The notes beneath the pieces were generated by a model, which was not told the DNA's origin, ran no database searches, and worked only from the letters and a program-made list of their open reading frames with translations. From an uncultured Myxococcales bacterium (GTDB lineage: Bacteria > Myxococcota_A > UBA9042 > CAIXZC01), in the NCBI GenBank assembly GCA_903895725.1, contig CAITUV010000043.1:447298-511297 (forward strand): a stretch of 64,000 nt of DNA. Direction: 5' to 3'. Made by a program: the position numbers and the translations under genes. Within the stretch, counting starts at the first letter, position 1. Each line of letters starts with the position of its first letter. Shown here piece by piece: positions 50,467 through 59,504 of the stretch.

Positions 50467-52350
50467 TCAGTCCCGGGGCAGAATGGATTGGAGGTAGTCG
50501 TGGTTGTAGGCCGAGAAGACCTCGGGCCCCTTGCCGTCGATCTCCGCCCGCTCGTCGAACGGCCGGTAGTTGCCGGCATCCATGAGCCAGGCCGGGTTGT
50601 CGCCGATGTTGTGGTATTCCTCGGGGTGGCCGGGAACCATCGCAAGCCCCAGGCTGTGTCCCACCTCGTGGGCCACGGTGCCGCCAACCAGGTTGGAGAG
50701 GACCCGAATTGCCTCCGAGATCTTCGCACTGCGACCACCGCCGGGGTACTCGCCGGCTTCAATCGCCTTCCCGCCCAGCGCCGGCACGAACGGCGAGAAG
50801 ATGTCGTCGAACCTCGACGACGCCAGCGCCGTCTGCCCCTTGGAGAGCTGCGGGCTGAACATGAGAAACGACTTCAGGAAGACGCCGCCGTACGCATAGA
50901 ACCCGCGCTCCTCGGTCTCTGCATTCTTGCCGCCGACGATGTCGTTGAACCGCAGGTTGTTGATGTCCTTTCCGGTCGTGTTGTCCAATCCGAGCAGATT
51001 GGCACCGTTTGGGTCCTCCCCCGACAGCTCGATGACGGAGTAATCGGCAAAGTCCTCCGGACGCTCGGAGACGAACTGAACGTTGAACGCGGAGTAGATC
51101 GAGTTGCATCGCTCGATAATCCCTGTCTTGACTTCGTCCCGGACGGCCGACATGCCGAAATCGTCGAACGCCTTGTCGAAGCTGGGCAGATACTTCACGT
51201 ACACCATCTGGAGCTGAGCGGCCACGCGCAGCGTGAATGGGAAGTCGTCCCCCACGAAGGAGTCCCCGCCGTAGAACACCTGGACCGACGCATTTCCGGT
51301 GAACACGCCGGGGATGAGGCCGAGGCCGGTCAGGTTGCCGTCCACCCCCTGCATCACGCGGAGGACGATCTCCAGCGTTCCGGCCGAGGCCCCGGCCTCG
51401 GGGAAGAGCACCATCACGTCCTTGCCCTGGAAGTCCATCTGCTTGCCCGAGTCCGCCTGGAACACACCGTCGAGCAGAATCAGGGTGGCAGTCTCCCCCA
51501 CGGGGTCGTTGGCCACGAAACCGCGGCCGGTGACGTGCACGAGCTGCCCGCGGCGCACTACGTCGGGTGAAAACGAATCGATGCCCGGACGGTACACCTG
51601 CACCTCGATGCCGCCGAGCTCGTCTCCCTTCATCGTCACTTCGCCGTCGACGAAGTTCTCGAGGTGTGCGCTCCCCACGAACTTGCCCGGGTAGACTCCG
51701 AACTTGTCCGGCGTCAGCACGAACCGTCCCCGCTCCCGCTCATCGACCGACAGCGGAACCACGGTGGAGGGAATGGACTTGACCATGGGAGGAGACTGAA
51801 CGTGGAACTGGCCGGACAGGAAGAGCAGGCTCTGCCCCTCGCCCGGCAAGAGGAGGTTGCCGCCCCGGACCGCAAGCTCCTCCCCGAGATAGGTGCCGGA
51901 AGGCTCGATGGACTGAAGCACGGGCTCGATGTTGGTGAACACCGACAGGACGCACTTCGTGGCAATGCGCTCGACCTGTGAGTAACCCGAGATCCGTCGT
52001 TCCAGCCGGAACTCCCCCTGGAAGCTGTTGCCGCCCGCCAGAGCTGCAGACACGAACTCGGCGGGTACGGTCCAGCGTGCGGACTGTGCGTCGATGTAGG
52101 TCAACGGGTCGGTCCGCTCGATCTTCCCCGGCCCGGAGCTGCCGGAAATGCGAAGGCTCATCTGCCCGACCTCGGGCGGTACGAAGCCCTGTCCTTCGAA
52201 CACGACCTGCGTGTTGCGAAGAATGGTGGACGGGCCCCACTCCGCAACCTCGAACGGGTCGATCCCCTCGGGCAGAGGCTCCTCCCCCCCACATGCCGTG
52301 ACCAGCACGACAACAGGCACGACCCACGCTGTCCAACCCCGCAGCATCAT
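50467..52350 (-). CDS. lipoprotein with IPT/TIG-like domains and a metzincin-like protease end
   Basis: The 627-residue product has lipobox VTAC. Residues about 35-385 contain repeated beta-rich segments of IPT/TIG type (GPSTILRNTQVVFEGQGFVPP; PSGTYLGEELAVRGGNLL; PDVVRRGQLVHVTGRGF). The C-terminal part carries AHEVGHSLGLAMVPGH (from residue 561) and a Met-turn-like WLMDAG, as in metzincins, but the third ligand of HExxHxxGxxH is Met, with His four residues later. Protease activity is thus plausible but not certain. No Shine-Dalgarno sequence is seen before the tandem ATG; a promoter ends six bases before it, hinting at a leaderless transcript. It is a likely cell-surface protein. Confidence 0.8.
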   Translation of the reverse strand: MMLRGWTAWVVPVVVLVTACGGEEPLPEGIDPFEVAEWGPSTILRNTQVVFEGQGFVPPEVGQMSLRISGSSGPGKIERTDPLTYIDAQSARWTVPAEFVSAALAGGNSFQGEFRLERRISGYSQVERIATKCVLSVFTNIEPVLQSIEPSGTYLGEELAVRGGNLLLPGEGQSLLFLSGQFHVQSPPMVKSIPSTVVPLSVDERERGRFVLTPDKFGVYPGKFVGSAHLENFVDGEVTMKGDELGGIEVQVYRPGIDSFSPDVVRRGQLVHVTGRGFVANDPVGETATLILLDGVFQADSGKQMDFQGKDVMVLFPEAGASAGTLEIVLRVMQGVDGNLTGLGLIPGVFTGNASVQVFYGGDSFVGDDFPFTLRVAAQLQMVYVKYLPSFDKAFDDFGMSAVRDEVKTGIIERCNSIYSAFNVQFVSERPEDFADYSVIELSGEDPNGANLLGLDNTTGKDINNLRFNDIVGGKNAETEERGFYAYGGVFLKSFLMFSPQLSKGQTALASSRFDDIFSPFVPALGGKAIEAGEYPGGGRSAKISEAIRVLSNLVGGTVAHEVGHSLGLAMVPGHPEEYHNIGDNPAWLMDAGNYRPFDERAEIDGKGPEVFSAYNHDYLQSILPRD

Positions 52351-52356
52351 GGCCGG

Positions 52357-52385
52357 AATCTACCGCAGATGGCCACGGAAGGCAA
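52357..52385 (-). promoter_or_regulatory. candidate promoter giving a leaderless transcript for the metalloprotease lipoprotein
   Basis: Minus-strand TTGCCT (52380-52385) and TAGATT (52357-52362), 17 bases apart; the -10 ends six bases before the ATG at 52350, so transcription would start at or beside the start codon. The remaining bases to 52600 show no other confident element. Confidence 0.36.
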
Positions 52386-52600
52386 CCGCGGCGCAGCGGC
52401 AGCCGGCCTGCGAGCTTCTGAAAGGCAGTCCAGCCACGGTAAGAGAGAGCGGTTTTGCCACTTGTCATAACCTCCATCATCTCAACTGGTTCTGCTTCTC
52501 TTCTGGACTTTTGGCGTTCGCAGGACTAGGCTACTGATCGCAGCACGGGGCCGTCGGCAGGTAGGTGCGGGGCCTCGAGGGGGACAGGGAGGTGGTACCG

Positions 52601-53713
52601 ATGGCCCGTGGGTTAGGCAGGATACTTGCGTTCTGCGTTCTGACGATTGCCTGCCACGGACCGGCCGACGAGCGGCCTCCTAACGAGCCGCACCGACCCA
52701 AGTCGCCATTCCCAGGCGCTGAACCGATTGATTCGGTCTGCGCATCCGCGGACCACCTGGTCGTGCTCGGCGACGGCGAGCAGCCCGCTGCCGCTGCGTT
52801 CGAGGGCTCCTCAGGTCAACCGGCCCTGGCAATTGCGGTACGAGAGCCGGATGGTCGCCGAGGCGTCCTCCTCGTGGATCTGGGGAATGACCGAAGGGTA
52901 TTGCGGCACAACATCGACCAGTGGAGGGCGACGCTCGGAGAGGAGCCCCCCGCTCATGCAGCCGTCGTCCTCTCGCACGGCCATCCGATGGCCGGGCTGT
53001 TTTCTCCCTCCCCGGCTGACCGGCCGACGGAATCAGGCGAGTCCTTCCGCGAAGTATTCGATGCCCTGGGTCCCATGGCGGTGGCCGCTCCCAACCTGGA
53101 TTTCTTCTGCCGTCAGCATGGAGCGCGCCTCGACGGCGAAACCCGCAAAATCTGCGGAGAGCGCGGACGGACTCTCCAGCCCGGGCTCGAGCCGCTCCTG
53201 TGGTCCGACGGGGAGCGGTCCTCCCGCATCTGGACGCTCACCTGGCCCGTTCTCGAGGCCGAGGATCGACACTTGCCCTTTGTGCCCCTCGAGACCCTCA
53301 TCGTCGTTTCACAGCCGCCGGGGTACTTTGTCCTTTCAGTCTGCTCACACCCCCCGGTCGACCTCGACCCGACCGGCAAGACCCCATGGCATGCCGTGAC
53401 TCTCGTCGAGCGTGAGATTGCCGCCGGGCGACTTCCTCCGGGGCCCGTGCACACGGTCGTGACGGGGCTGTGCGGGGTGGCCCAGGCTCTGGACACGACC
53501 CGGCAGAAGAGCGGATCGGAACCGGGGGAGCAGGCGCTGGCCGACTTGTGGCAGAAGCTCTGGCAACGGACCGGAGTCCAGCGGCTGTTCCTTTTCCACT
53601 GCGGGCTGTTCACCGGCGAGTTGTTCCCCCCCCTGGACTTGTCTCTTCCAGGACAGGTCCGGACTGCCGACCCTGGGGCCTGCATTCCCCTGGCGCCGCC
53701 ACAATTGCGTTGA
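52601..53713 (+). CDS. lipoprotein with a metallo-beta-lactamase-like fold, metal site incomplete
   Basis: The 370-residue product starts at ATG 52601 after GGGAGG. The lipobox is TIAC (Cys 18). The sequence follows the MBL subfamily related to the dihydropterin-6-yl-methyl ribofuranosylaminobenzene phosphate synthase: GVLLVDLGNDRRVLRHNI, AAVVLSHGHPMAGLF, and a late FVLSVCSHPPVDL. The HxHxDH motif is HGHPMA, lacking the Asp-His, so only part of the dinuclear site remains. It may be a degraded or altered enzyme on the cell surface. No partner gene is evident. Confidence 0.65.
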   Translation: MARGLGRILAFCVLTIACHGPADERPPNEPHRPKSPFPGAEPIDSVCASADHLVVLGDGEQPAAAAFEGSSGQPALAIAVREPDGRRGVLLVDLGNDRRVLRHNIDQWRATLGEEPPAHAAVVLSHGHPMAGLFSPSPADRPTESGESFREVFDALGPMAVAAPNLDFFCRQHGARLDGETRKICGERGRTLQPGLEPLLWSDGERSSRIWTLTWPVLEAEDRHLPFVPLETLIVVSQPPGYFVLSVCSHPPVDLDPTGKTPWHAVTLVEREIAAGRLPPGPVHTVVTGLCGVAQALDTTRQKSGSEPGEQALADLWQKLWQRTGVQRLFLFHCGLFTGELFPPLDLSLPGQVRTADPGACIPLAPPQLR

Positions 53714-53739
53714 CCGTCCCCATCGAGCCGCGGTAACAC
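53710..53739 (+). promoter_or_regulatory. weak candidate promoter of the lipoprotein-FadL pair
   Basis: TTGACC (53710-53715) overlaps the previous stop codon; TAACAC (53734-53739) lies 18 bases on. The ATG follows at 53808. Confidence 0.28.
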
Positions 53740-53807
53740 TCAAGGGAACGGCAGTCACGACGAACCGGGACTGCGCGCGGACGCTTGCATGCATCCTAGG
53801 AGAACCA

Positions 53808-54758
53808 ATGTCACCCAGTCGACTGGCAGTCCGGCTCATTTGGATCCTGTTGCTCGTGACCTGGGGCTGCGTCTCGGTGGAGGAGCCCCCCTGTCCGGAA
53901 GTCGAGATCCCCGCCAACACCGGAGAATGCACGACCTTCTGCAAGTGTGCCGTCGATTCCTTCAAGGAGCGGGTGTTCCGCTTCACGTGGCTCGAGATCG
54001 ACGAGCCGGAGGAGTTTGCCGGGCTGCTCAACCCCATCTGGGAAACCGACCTGCACAACAACGTGCTGAACGTCGTGTTCTCGGTCATCGATGTGGCCAA
54101 GAAGCAAGGCAGTGCCGCAGCATTCGACGAGTTCACGCTGCTGACGGGGCCGGCCTGGCGTTCTCCGGCCCTGCCCGTCAACCTTCCCCCCAAGAATGAG
54201 GAGGATCCGCCGGAGACGGTGGTCGACAAGTACTGTCTTCTCGAAGGAATGACCCAGGAAATCACGTTCAAGCCGTACCACGGCAACCAGTGCATCTTCA
54301 AATCGGTGGACGACTCGCTGCTGAACTTCCACACCGGGGCCATCGACAACCCCCTCCTGTGCGCCCCGGACCTCGACCCGCCCGACTCGATTCCCATGCG
54401 CAATCTCAAGGTACGCTTCGGCTTCAACGAAGACTGCACGTCCATCCTGGACGGCTACCTCGAAGGGTGCATCTCCATCGAGGATGCCAATCGCATCTGC
54501 ATGTGCCTGAAGTCCGGGGATTGCCCCATCTCCCCCATTTCTCAGGGTGTTTTTCCGGAGACCGATCTGGCCGCCTACTGCAAGGACCGCTGTGGGGAGA
54601 AGTGGATTTCCTTCGGGGCATCGGTCGGCCTGTTCGGGCTCAAGCCGACCTGCCTGACCACGGACGGGGAGCCCGGGTACCGGCTGCAGGGGTTCCTCCA
54701 GGCCGAGGAGATTCCAGGCAAGTTCAACCCCCAGCAATCCGCCAACTGTGACGAGTAG
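53808..54758 (+). CDS. lipoprotein of unknown function
   Basis: The 316-residue product starts at ATG 53808 after TAGGAG. The leader RLIWILLLVTWGC gives a lipobox-like Cys 21, followed by a Cys-rich start (PPCPEVEIP, CTTFCKCAVDSF). About sixteen Cys are spread through the mature protein, some as CMC and DRC pairs, suggesting disulfides. No family was recognised. It sits 11 bases before the FadL-type gene and is most likely in the same operon, so it may be a periplasmic or surface partner of that barrel. Confidence 0.75.
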   Translation: MSPSRLAVRLIWILLLVTWGCVSVEEPPCPEVEIPANTGECTTFCKCAVDSFKERVFRFTWLEIDEPEEFAGLLNPIWETDLHNNVLNVVFSVIDVAKKQGSAAAFDEFTLLTGPAWRSPALPVNLPPKNEEDPPETVVDKYCLLEGMTQEITFKPYHGNQCIFKSVDDSLLNFHTGAIDNPLLCAPDLDPPDSIPMRNLKVRFGFNEDCTSILDGYLEGCISIEDANRICMCLKSGDCPISPISQGVFPETDLAAYCKDRCGEKWISFGASVGLFGLKPTCLTTDGEPGYRLQGFLQAEEIPGKFNPQQSANCDE

Positions 54759-54769
54759 GGGAGGGGGCC

Positions 54770-56230
54770 ATGACCAGACTCCTCCTCCTGCTGGCTGCCC
54801 TCTCCTGCCTGCCCTCGACTCCCGCACTGGCGGGGGGACCGGAGGTCGGTGACCAGGGGGCGCGAGCCACCGGCCGAGGCGGTGCCCTGACCGTCAAGGC
54901 GGATGACCCGTCGGCCATCTACTACAACCCGGCGGGGCTTGCCCGCCAGCGCGGCACCGGCTTCCTGCTGAGCAACCGAATCCTGTACAGCGACATCGAG
55001 TACCGGCGGGCCCGCACGCTCGACTGGAGTGATGCCACGCACGGCGTCCCCAGGCTCGTCGAGTTCGATCACGTCACCAACCAGGCCCCGTGGACGTGGC
55101 TGTCCCCCATGGCCGCGGTGACATCGGACTTCGGGCTCGAGGACTGGGCGTTTGCTGCCGGCATGTACGCGCCCAACGCGGCCGGTCGTCTCCAGTTCCC
55201 GAGGTTCGGCCCCCAGCGTTACATGATGACCGAGCAGGATGTCATCATGCTCTTCTACACGGCCTCCGTTGCCTGGAAATACAAGGACCTCGCCGGTGTG
55301 GGCCTCAGCCTCCAGTGGGTGGACGTGCCCCGGTTCAACTTCTCGGTCGTGGTGGACGGAAACATCAGTCCGCGTCACGTATATCCGGACTCCAGCCCGT
55401 TCGACATGCACGTGGCCATCAAGGGCCAGGACCGGATCGGGTTCACCGGAATCCTCGGGGCCTGGCTTCGCCCCGTCGATGGGCTCGAGCTGGCGCTGGC
55501 CGGCCGGTTCCTTCCCATCCGCATCCGCACGGATTCCACGCTCGATGTCACCGCCGACAACCTTGCCACCGATGAGCCGGTCAAGGTCCTGAAGAATGGA
55601 GTGGAGGACAACCGCGTCGCTTTCGAGATCACCTTCCCCACCCAGCTTCGCGGCGGGGTTCGCTGGTTCCTCGAGAAAGGGGGCCGGGAGATTGCAGACG
55701 TGGAGCTCGACGTCCAGTGGGAGATGTGGTCGCAAAACGAGAGCTACCGTCTGGATGCCGGGGTCATGACGGAGCTGGCCGGCCAGCAGGTCAAGATTGA
55801 TGAGGTCGACATCCGACGGGAGTTCATGGATACCGTCTCCGTCCGCCTGGGAGGCGACTTCCAGGTCATTCCGGGCCGGCTCTGGCTGCGGGCCGGCGGC
55901 TTCTACGAGAGCCCCGCTGTCCGCCCCGGATACGCCTATCTCGACGCGCTCAGCTTCCACCGCCTGTCCCCCGGTGCCGGCCTCACCGTCCGAATCCTCG
56001 GGGCCGACCTCTCCCTGGCCTACAACTGGGTCTTCCAGACCCCGTTCGTCGTGACCGAGGAGGATTCGCAGATCTTCCAGCAGGTCCCGGGAAGCCTCTG
56101 TCAGCCCCCGTACACGGACAAGGACGTCTGCGAGGAGCACTACCTCGGCAAGCCCTCGGCCCCGGCCAATGCCGGAACCTACCTGTCGAGCTTCCACGCC
56201 TTCAACGCCGGGCTGTCGTTCTCGTTGTAG
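54770..56230 (+). CDS. FadL/OMPP1-type outer-membrane transport protein
   Basis: The 486-residue product starts at ATG 54770 after AGGGGAGGGGG. The signal peptide ends ...PALA, then GARATGRGGALTVKADDPSAIYYNPAGLA, the N-terminal hatch motif of the FadL/TodX family (S-A-x-x-x-NPA). The barrel region alternates as expected and ends FHAFNAGLSFSL. FadL proteins carry long-chain fatty acids or other hydrophobic compounds. Substrate unknown here. Confidence 0.9.
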   Translation: MTRLLLLLAALSCLPSTPALAGGPEVGDQGARATGRGGALTVKADDPSAIYYNPAGLARQRGTGFLLSNRILYSDIEYRRARTLDWSDATHGVPRLVEFDHVTNQAPWTWLSPMAAVTSDFGLEDWAFAAGMYAPNAAGRLQFPRFGPQRYMMTEQDVIMLFYTASVAWKYKDLAGVGLSLQWVDVPRFNFSVVVDGNISPRHVYPDSSPFDMHVAIKGQDRIGFTGILGAWLRPVDGLELALAGRFLPIRIRTDSTLDVTADNLATDEPVKVLKNGVEDNRVAFEITFPTQLRGGVRWFLEKGGREIADVELDVQWEMWSQNESYRLDAGVMTELAGQQVKIDEVDIRREFMDTVSVRLGGDFQVIPGRLWLRAGGFYESPAVRPGYAYLDALSFHRLSPGAGLTVRILGADLSLAYNWVFQTPFVVTEEDSQIFQQVPGSLCQPPYTDKDVCEEHYLGKPSAPANAGTYLSSFHAFNAGLSFSL

Positions 56231-56281
56231 AGAGAGGGCCTCATCGCTGAGAGCCGTCCTTCCGCAGAGGATGAGCCTTGT

Positions 56282-57112
56282 CTACTGGACGGGCTGTGCC
56301 GGAGCGGCGGCCTCGGGGGCCGGGGTGGCCTCGGGGGCCGGGGCTGGCTGCTCGCCGGCAGCAGGGGCCTCGCCCGGATTGGCCGGAGCCCCGCCGCCCG
56401 GCTGCTCGGACGGCACGAACTTGAAGTCATCCTTCGGCTGAGGAGCCGGCCGATCCTTGAAGCCGTTGAACTCGATGCGCAGAGCATCGGTCGAGTTGGT
56501 CAGGCCGGTGAGCTTCTCCGTGAGGTCGAGCAGCGTGGCACCGGTCTCCTTCTGGAACTTCTCCAGCTTCCGCACCCGGTAGACCACGGCCCCGTGCGCC
56601 TTGTCGAGCTTCTTGACCGCGCTCTTCATCCCCTCGACGCCCTGGGTGAGCTGGTCCTTGGCCGCAGACAGCTGCTCCTGGGTCACGCGCTCCGACTTGA
56701 TGATGGCAATCGCGTTGGCCAGCTGCTCGACCGACTTGTTCAGCTCCCGGACCTGGGAGGAGAACTCCTCGATGTCCTGCTCCTGCTCGGGAACCTTCTC
56801 CTCGACCACGGCGACGCGGTTGGAGAACTCGCCCAGCATCGAATCCAGCGACGTCTTGAGCTGGTCGAACACCTTGAGCTCGTCTCGCGCACTGTCCAGT
56901 GCCGTGCGAACGGTGCCCAGCTCCTTTCCCATGCCGTCCAGGCTCTGCGTCAGGCCGTTGATGCGGGCCTCGGCTTCCTTGCGCCCGTTCTCCATCATGA
57001 CAAACAGCGATGCCGCGACACCGACCAGGGCCAGAAACAGCACGGCCGAGATGAGCGTCTGGGTTCTGTTGGGGCTCATGCCCACCTTTTCTTCCGTCCG
57101 ATTCTCTTCCAT
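56282..57112 (-). CDS. single-pass membrane protein with long coiled coil
   Basis: The 276-residue product starts at ATG 57112 after GGGAGGTATCGCC. A short cytoplasmic head (MEENRTEEKVGMSPNRTQ) leads to one membrane helix (LISAVLFLALVGVAASLFVM), then an almost unbroken heptad-type helix to about residue 215 (LNKSVEQLANAIAIIKSE), and a Pro/Ala/Glu-rich tail. No enzymatic motif. It resembles envelope spacer or scaffold proteins; function unknown. Confidence 0.8.
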   Translation of the reverse strand: MEENRTEEKVGMSPNRTQTLISAVLFLALVGVAASLFVMMENGRKEAEARINGLTQSLDGMGKELGTVRTALDSARDELKVFDQLKTSLDSMLGEFSNRVAVVEEKVPEQEQDIEEFSSQVRELNKSVEQLANAIAIIKSERVTQEQLSAAKDQLTQGVEGMKSAVKKLDKAHGAVVYRVRKLEKFQKETGATLLDLTEKLTGLTNSTDALRIEFNGFKDRPAPQPKDDFKFVPSEQPGGGAPANPGEAPAAGEQPAPAPEATPAPEAAAPAQPVQ

Positions 57113-57182
57113 GGCGATACCTCCCTTGGCACCCGGGGTCCGCGACGGCGGCCACCGCAGGGCGCTGAAAACGTCTCGTGCT

Positions 57183-57209
57183 AGTATCACTATCGCCCGG
57201 TCCCGTCAA
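57183..57209 (-). promoter_or_regulatory. candidate promoter of the coiled-coil protein gene
   Basis: Minus-strand TTGACG (57204-57209) and GATACT (57183-57188), 15 bases apart (short), about 70 bases before the ATG at 57112. Confidence 0.38.
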
Positions 57210-57262
57210 CTCCCGCGGGGGGTGGCTCGCCGGAAAGGCACGGTGGATGCAGAGATGCCCGC

Positions 57263-59362
57263 TCAGTTGACGCAGGGCTGCTCGTCGGTGAGGAGATTGC
57301 AGTCGTCGTCGAGGTTGTTGGCGCACTTCTCGGGCTGTCCCGGGTGGATCAGCTTGTTCTCGTCGTTGCAGTCGCCGAAGTTCTCCGCCTTGTAGATCCC
57401 GGCCGGCTTGCACGCACACTTGTAGAAGTCCTTGACCCCGTAATTGTCCCCGTCGCCATCGTAGTAGTACTTGTTGCAGCCGAGGCTCCCTTCCTCGTCC
57501 GTCGTGAAGCTGCAGTTGTCGTCCTTGCCGTTGCAGTACTCATCTGCCCCCGGGTAGATCTTCGGGTCGTCGTCGTTGCAGTCGTTGGCCGCCACAGCCT
57601 TGTACTCCCCCTTGCTCCCGCACACGCACTGGAAGTCGGAAGTCACCCCGAATCCATCTCCGTCGTGATCCCTGTAGCGGTTCTGACATCCGGTTGCACC
57701 GAAGTTGTCGACGTCTCCGTCGCAGTCGTCGTCCACCTGGTTGCACACCTCCGCCGCCAGCGGATTGACCGCTGAATTCGAGTCATTGCAGTCCCCCGCG
57801 GCAACCGAGGTGTACGGGGCCTGCCCCTTGTCCCCGCACATGCACGAAACGAGAGGAGCGTAGCCGTACCCATCCGAATCCGCGTCGATGTAGAAGTTCT
57901 TGCAGCCCGTGGTTCCTGGCGGATCCGTCAGGCCGTCGCAGTTGTCGTCGATGCCGTTGCAGATCTCGAGCTTGGGCTGGTCCCCCTCGCACACGGGCTT
58001 GCCAGAGCCCACCGGACACGCCCACGTCCCGTTGGGACATTTGTCCTCGTCCTCCTCCGAGTCGCACGGCAGCCCCATCTGAGGGAAGGCCTCGTCCACC
58101 TGCCCATCGCAGTCGTCGTCCACGCCGTTGCACACCTCCATCTTGGGCTCATCTCCGTTGCACACGGGCTCGGAAGCGTTCTCGGGGCAGGTCCACGTTC
58201 CCTTGGCACAGAGATCCTCGTCCTCTTCCGAGTCGCACGCGAGCCCCATCTGAGGGAAGACCTCGTCCACCTTGCCGTCGCAGTCGTCGTCCACGCCGTT
58301 ACATACTTCTTCGACCGGAAGGTCGCCCTGGCAGACGGGCGAGCCGACGCCGGAAGGGCAGTCCCAAGTTCCGTTGGGGCACTTGTCCTCATCCTCGTCC
58401 GAATCGCACGGCTGACCGGTTTCCACGGTCTCGTCGTCAGGCTCACCATCGCAGTCGTTGTCCAGCCCGTCACAGATCTCCTCCTGCGCCTGGGGAGCCG
58501 AGCAGGTCCAGCCTTTGGCCCCTTCACACTGCTTCGTACCGACACAGGTTCCAAACTCGTTGGACAGCTCGCATTCGGTCGATTCCAGCTCCTCGTCGGC
58601 AAGGCCGTCGCAGTCGTTGTCCGCTCCATCACACTCTTCCGGGGCAGCGGACGAGGCCGTGCAGCCGCTCCATCCAAGCTCCCCCTGGCAGGTCTCTTCG
58701 CCGTAGCACTTGCCGAATTCGTTCTCCGCCGAGCAGGGACGGGTGGTCCCATTCAGCTCCCCCAGGCACACGCACGAACCGCTAAGGGGCACGCACTGGC
58801 CGGAGCCGTCCGCCCCCACCGGCTTGCACTCGTAGTCGGGCGGGCAGTCCTTGGCCTTGGTGCAGGCAATCCCGCAATACCGCTGCTCCTCCACGCCGAT
58901 GTCGAGACACAGGTCCTCGGGCGCTCCGCACTCGTCGTCACTCGAGCACTTGCGGCAGAGATCGTCCTCCGGGGAAACGCACAGGAAAATCACGTCGGAA
59001 CCGACCTGCTTGCTCTTGCACTTCCAGTTGAGCGGGCACTCGTCCTCACAGTAGGTCGTGCAGACTCCCCCTCTCTTGACGGTCGTGATGCAGTAGCCCG
59101 ACAGGCAGTCCTCACCGCTGGTGCACGGCCAGAGAAAGCCGCCCTCCTCGGGCACGTACTCGTAGCTCCACTCCACATCGCCAAATGGCACGAGATCATG
59201 TGCGTCCGATGCCCGCTGGTCCTGGAACGAGACCGGGGGGACGTCGTCGGCAGTCGAGTCCCCGGCTCCCGAAGGCGCATCGACCGGATCGGCCCCTCCG
59301 CCGGAGCAGGAAACCAACGCCAGCGACAACATCAGCACCCACATCACGGCCGCAGATTTCAT
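57263..59362 (-). CDS. MopE-type Cys/Asp-rich surface lipoprotein
   Basis: The 699-residue product starts at ATG 59362 after CGGAGG. The lipobox is LVSC (Cys 19). The N-terminal Cys-rich module (CTSGEDCLSGYC ... CEDECPLNWKCKS) matches that of the 37359-41342 lipoprotein. Eight MopE-type motifs follow (CDGADNDCDGLADEE and variants), with three 57-residue repeats in the middle and calcium-like blocks (DADSDGYGY, DHDGDGFG, DGDGDNYG) near the end. No fibrinogen-like domain is present, so it is a shorter paralogue. Probable metal-binding surface protein. Confidence 0.86.
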   Translation of the reverse strand: MKSAAVMWVLMLSLALVSCSGGGADPVDAPSGAGDSTADDVPPVSFQDQRASDAHDLVPFGDVEWSYEYVPEEGGFLWPCTSGEDCLSGYCITTVKRGGVCTTYCEDECPLNWKCKSKQVGSDVIFLCVSPEDDLCRKCSSDDECGAPEDLCLDIGVEEQRYCGIACTKAKDCPPDYECKPVGADGSGQCVPLSGSCVCLGELNGTTRPCSAENEFGKCYGEETCQGELGWSGCTASSAAPEECDGADNDCDGLADEELESTECELSNEFGTCVGTKQCEGAKGWTCSAPQAQEEICDGLDNDCDGEPDDETVETGQPCDSDEDEDKCPNGTWDCPSGVGSPVCQGDLPVEEVCNGVDDDCDGKVDEVFPQMGLACDSEEDEDLCAKGTWTCPENASEPVCNGDEPKMEVCNGVDDDCDGQVDEAFPQMGLPCDSEEDEDKCPNGTWACPVGSGKPVCEGDQPKLEICNGIDDNCDGLTDPPGTTGCKNFYIDADSDGYGYAPLVSCMCGDKGQAPYTSVAAGDCNDSNSAVNPLAAEVCNQVDDDCDGDVDNFGATGCQNRYRDHDGDGFGVTSDFQCVCGSKGEYKAVAANDCNDDDPKIYPGADEYCNGKDDNCSFTTDEEGSLGCNKYYYDGDGDNYGVKDFYKCACKPAGIYKAENFGDCNDENKLIHPGQPEKCANNLDDDCNLLTDEQPCVN
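57908..58420 (-). repeat. three 171-base coding repeats in the MopE-type lipoprotein
   Basis: Unit starts are spaced exactly 57 codons apart (ATG codons at 58249 and 58078 begin MGLACDSEEDED and MGLPCDSEEDED; the first unit begins VETGQPCDSDED). Each unit carries one MopE-type motif. High identity at the DNA level suggests recent duplication. Confidence 0.85.
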
Positions 59363-59396
59363 CGAATGACCTCCGGAAGGGGACTTGCGACGCGCT

Positions 59397-59412
59397 GCGA
59401 TGGTACCATCGC
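59397..59412. promoter_or_regulatory. 16-bp perfect palindrome between divergent genes (operator candidate)
   Basis: GCGATGGTACCATCGC is perfectly self-complementary and covers the candidate -10 element for the MopE-type lipoprotein (59400-59405). A regulator bound here would block that promoter. Confidence 0.5.
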
Positions 59413-59428
59413 CGGGGGGTCCGGTCCA
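59400..59428 (-). promoter_or_regulatory. candidate promoter of the MopE-type lipoprotein gene
   Basis: Minus-strand TGGACC (59423-59428) and TACCAT (59400-59405) with 17-base spacing, about 38 bases before the ATG at 59362. Confidence 0.33.
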
Positions 59429-59504
59429 CTGCAGACAGGAATCCACTGTACGAGGACCGCAAAGGGTGACAGGATCGCCGGGTCGTTTGGACCGGAGGTC
59501 CCGG

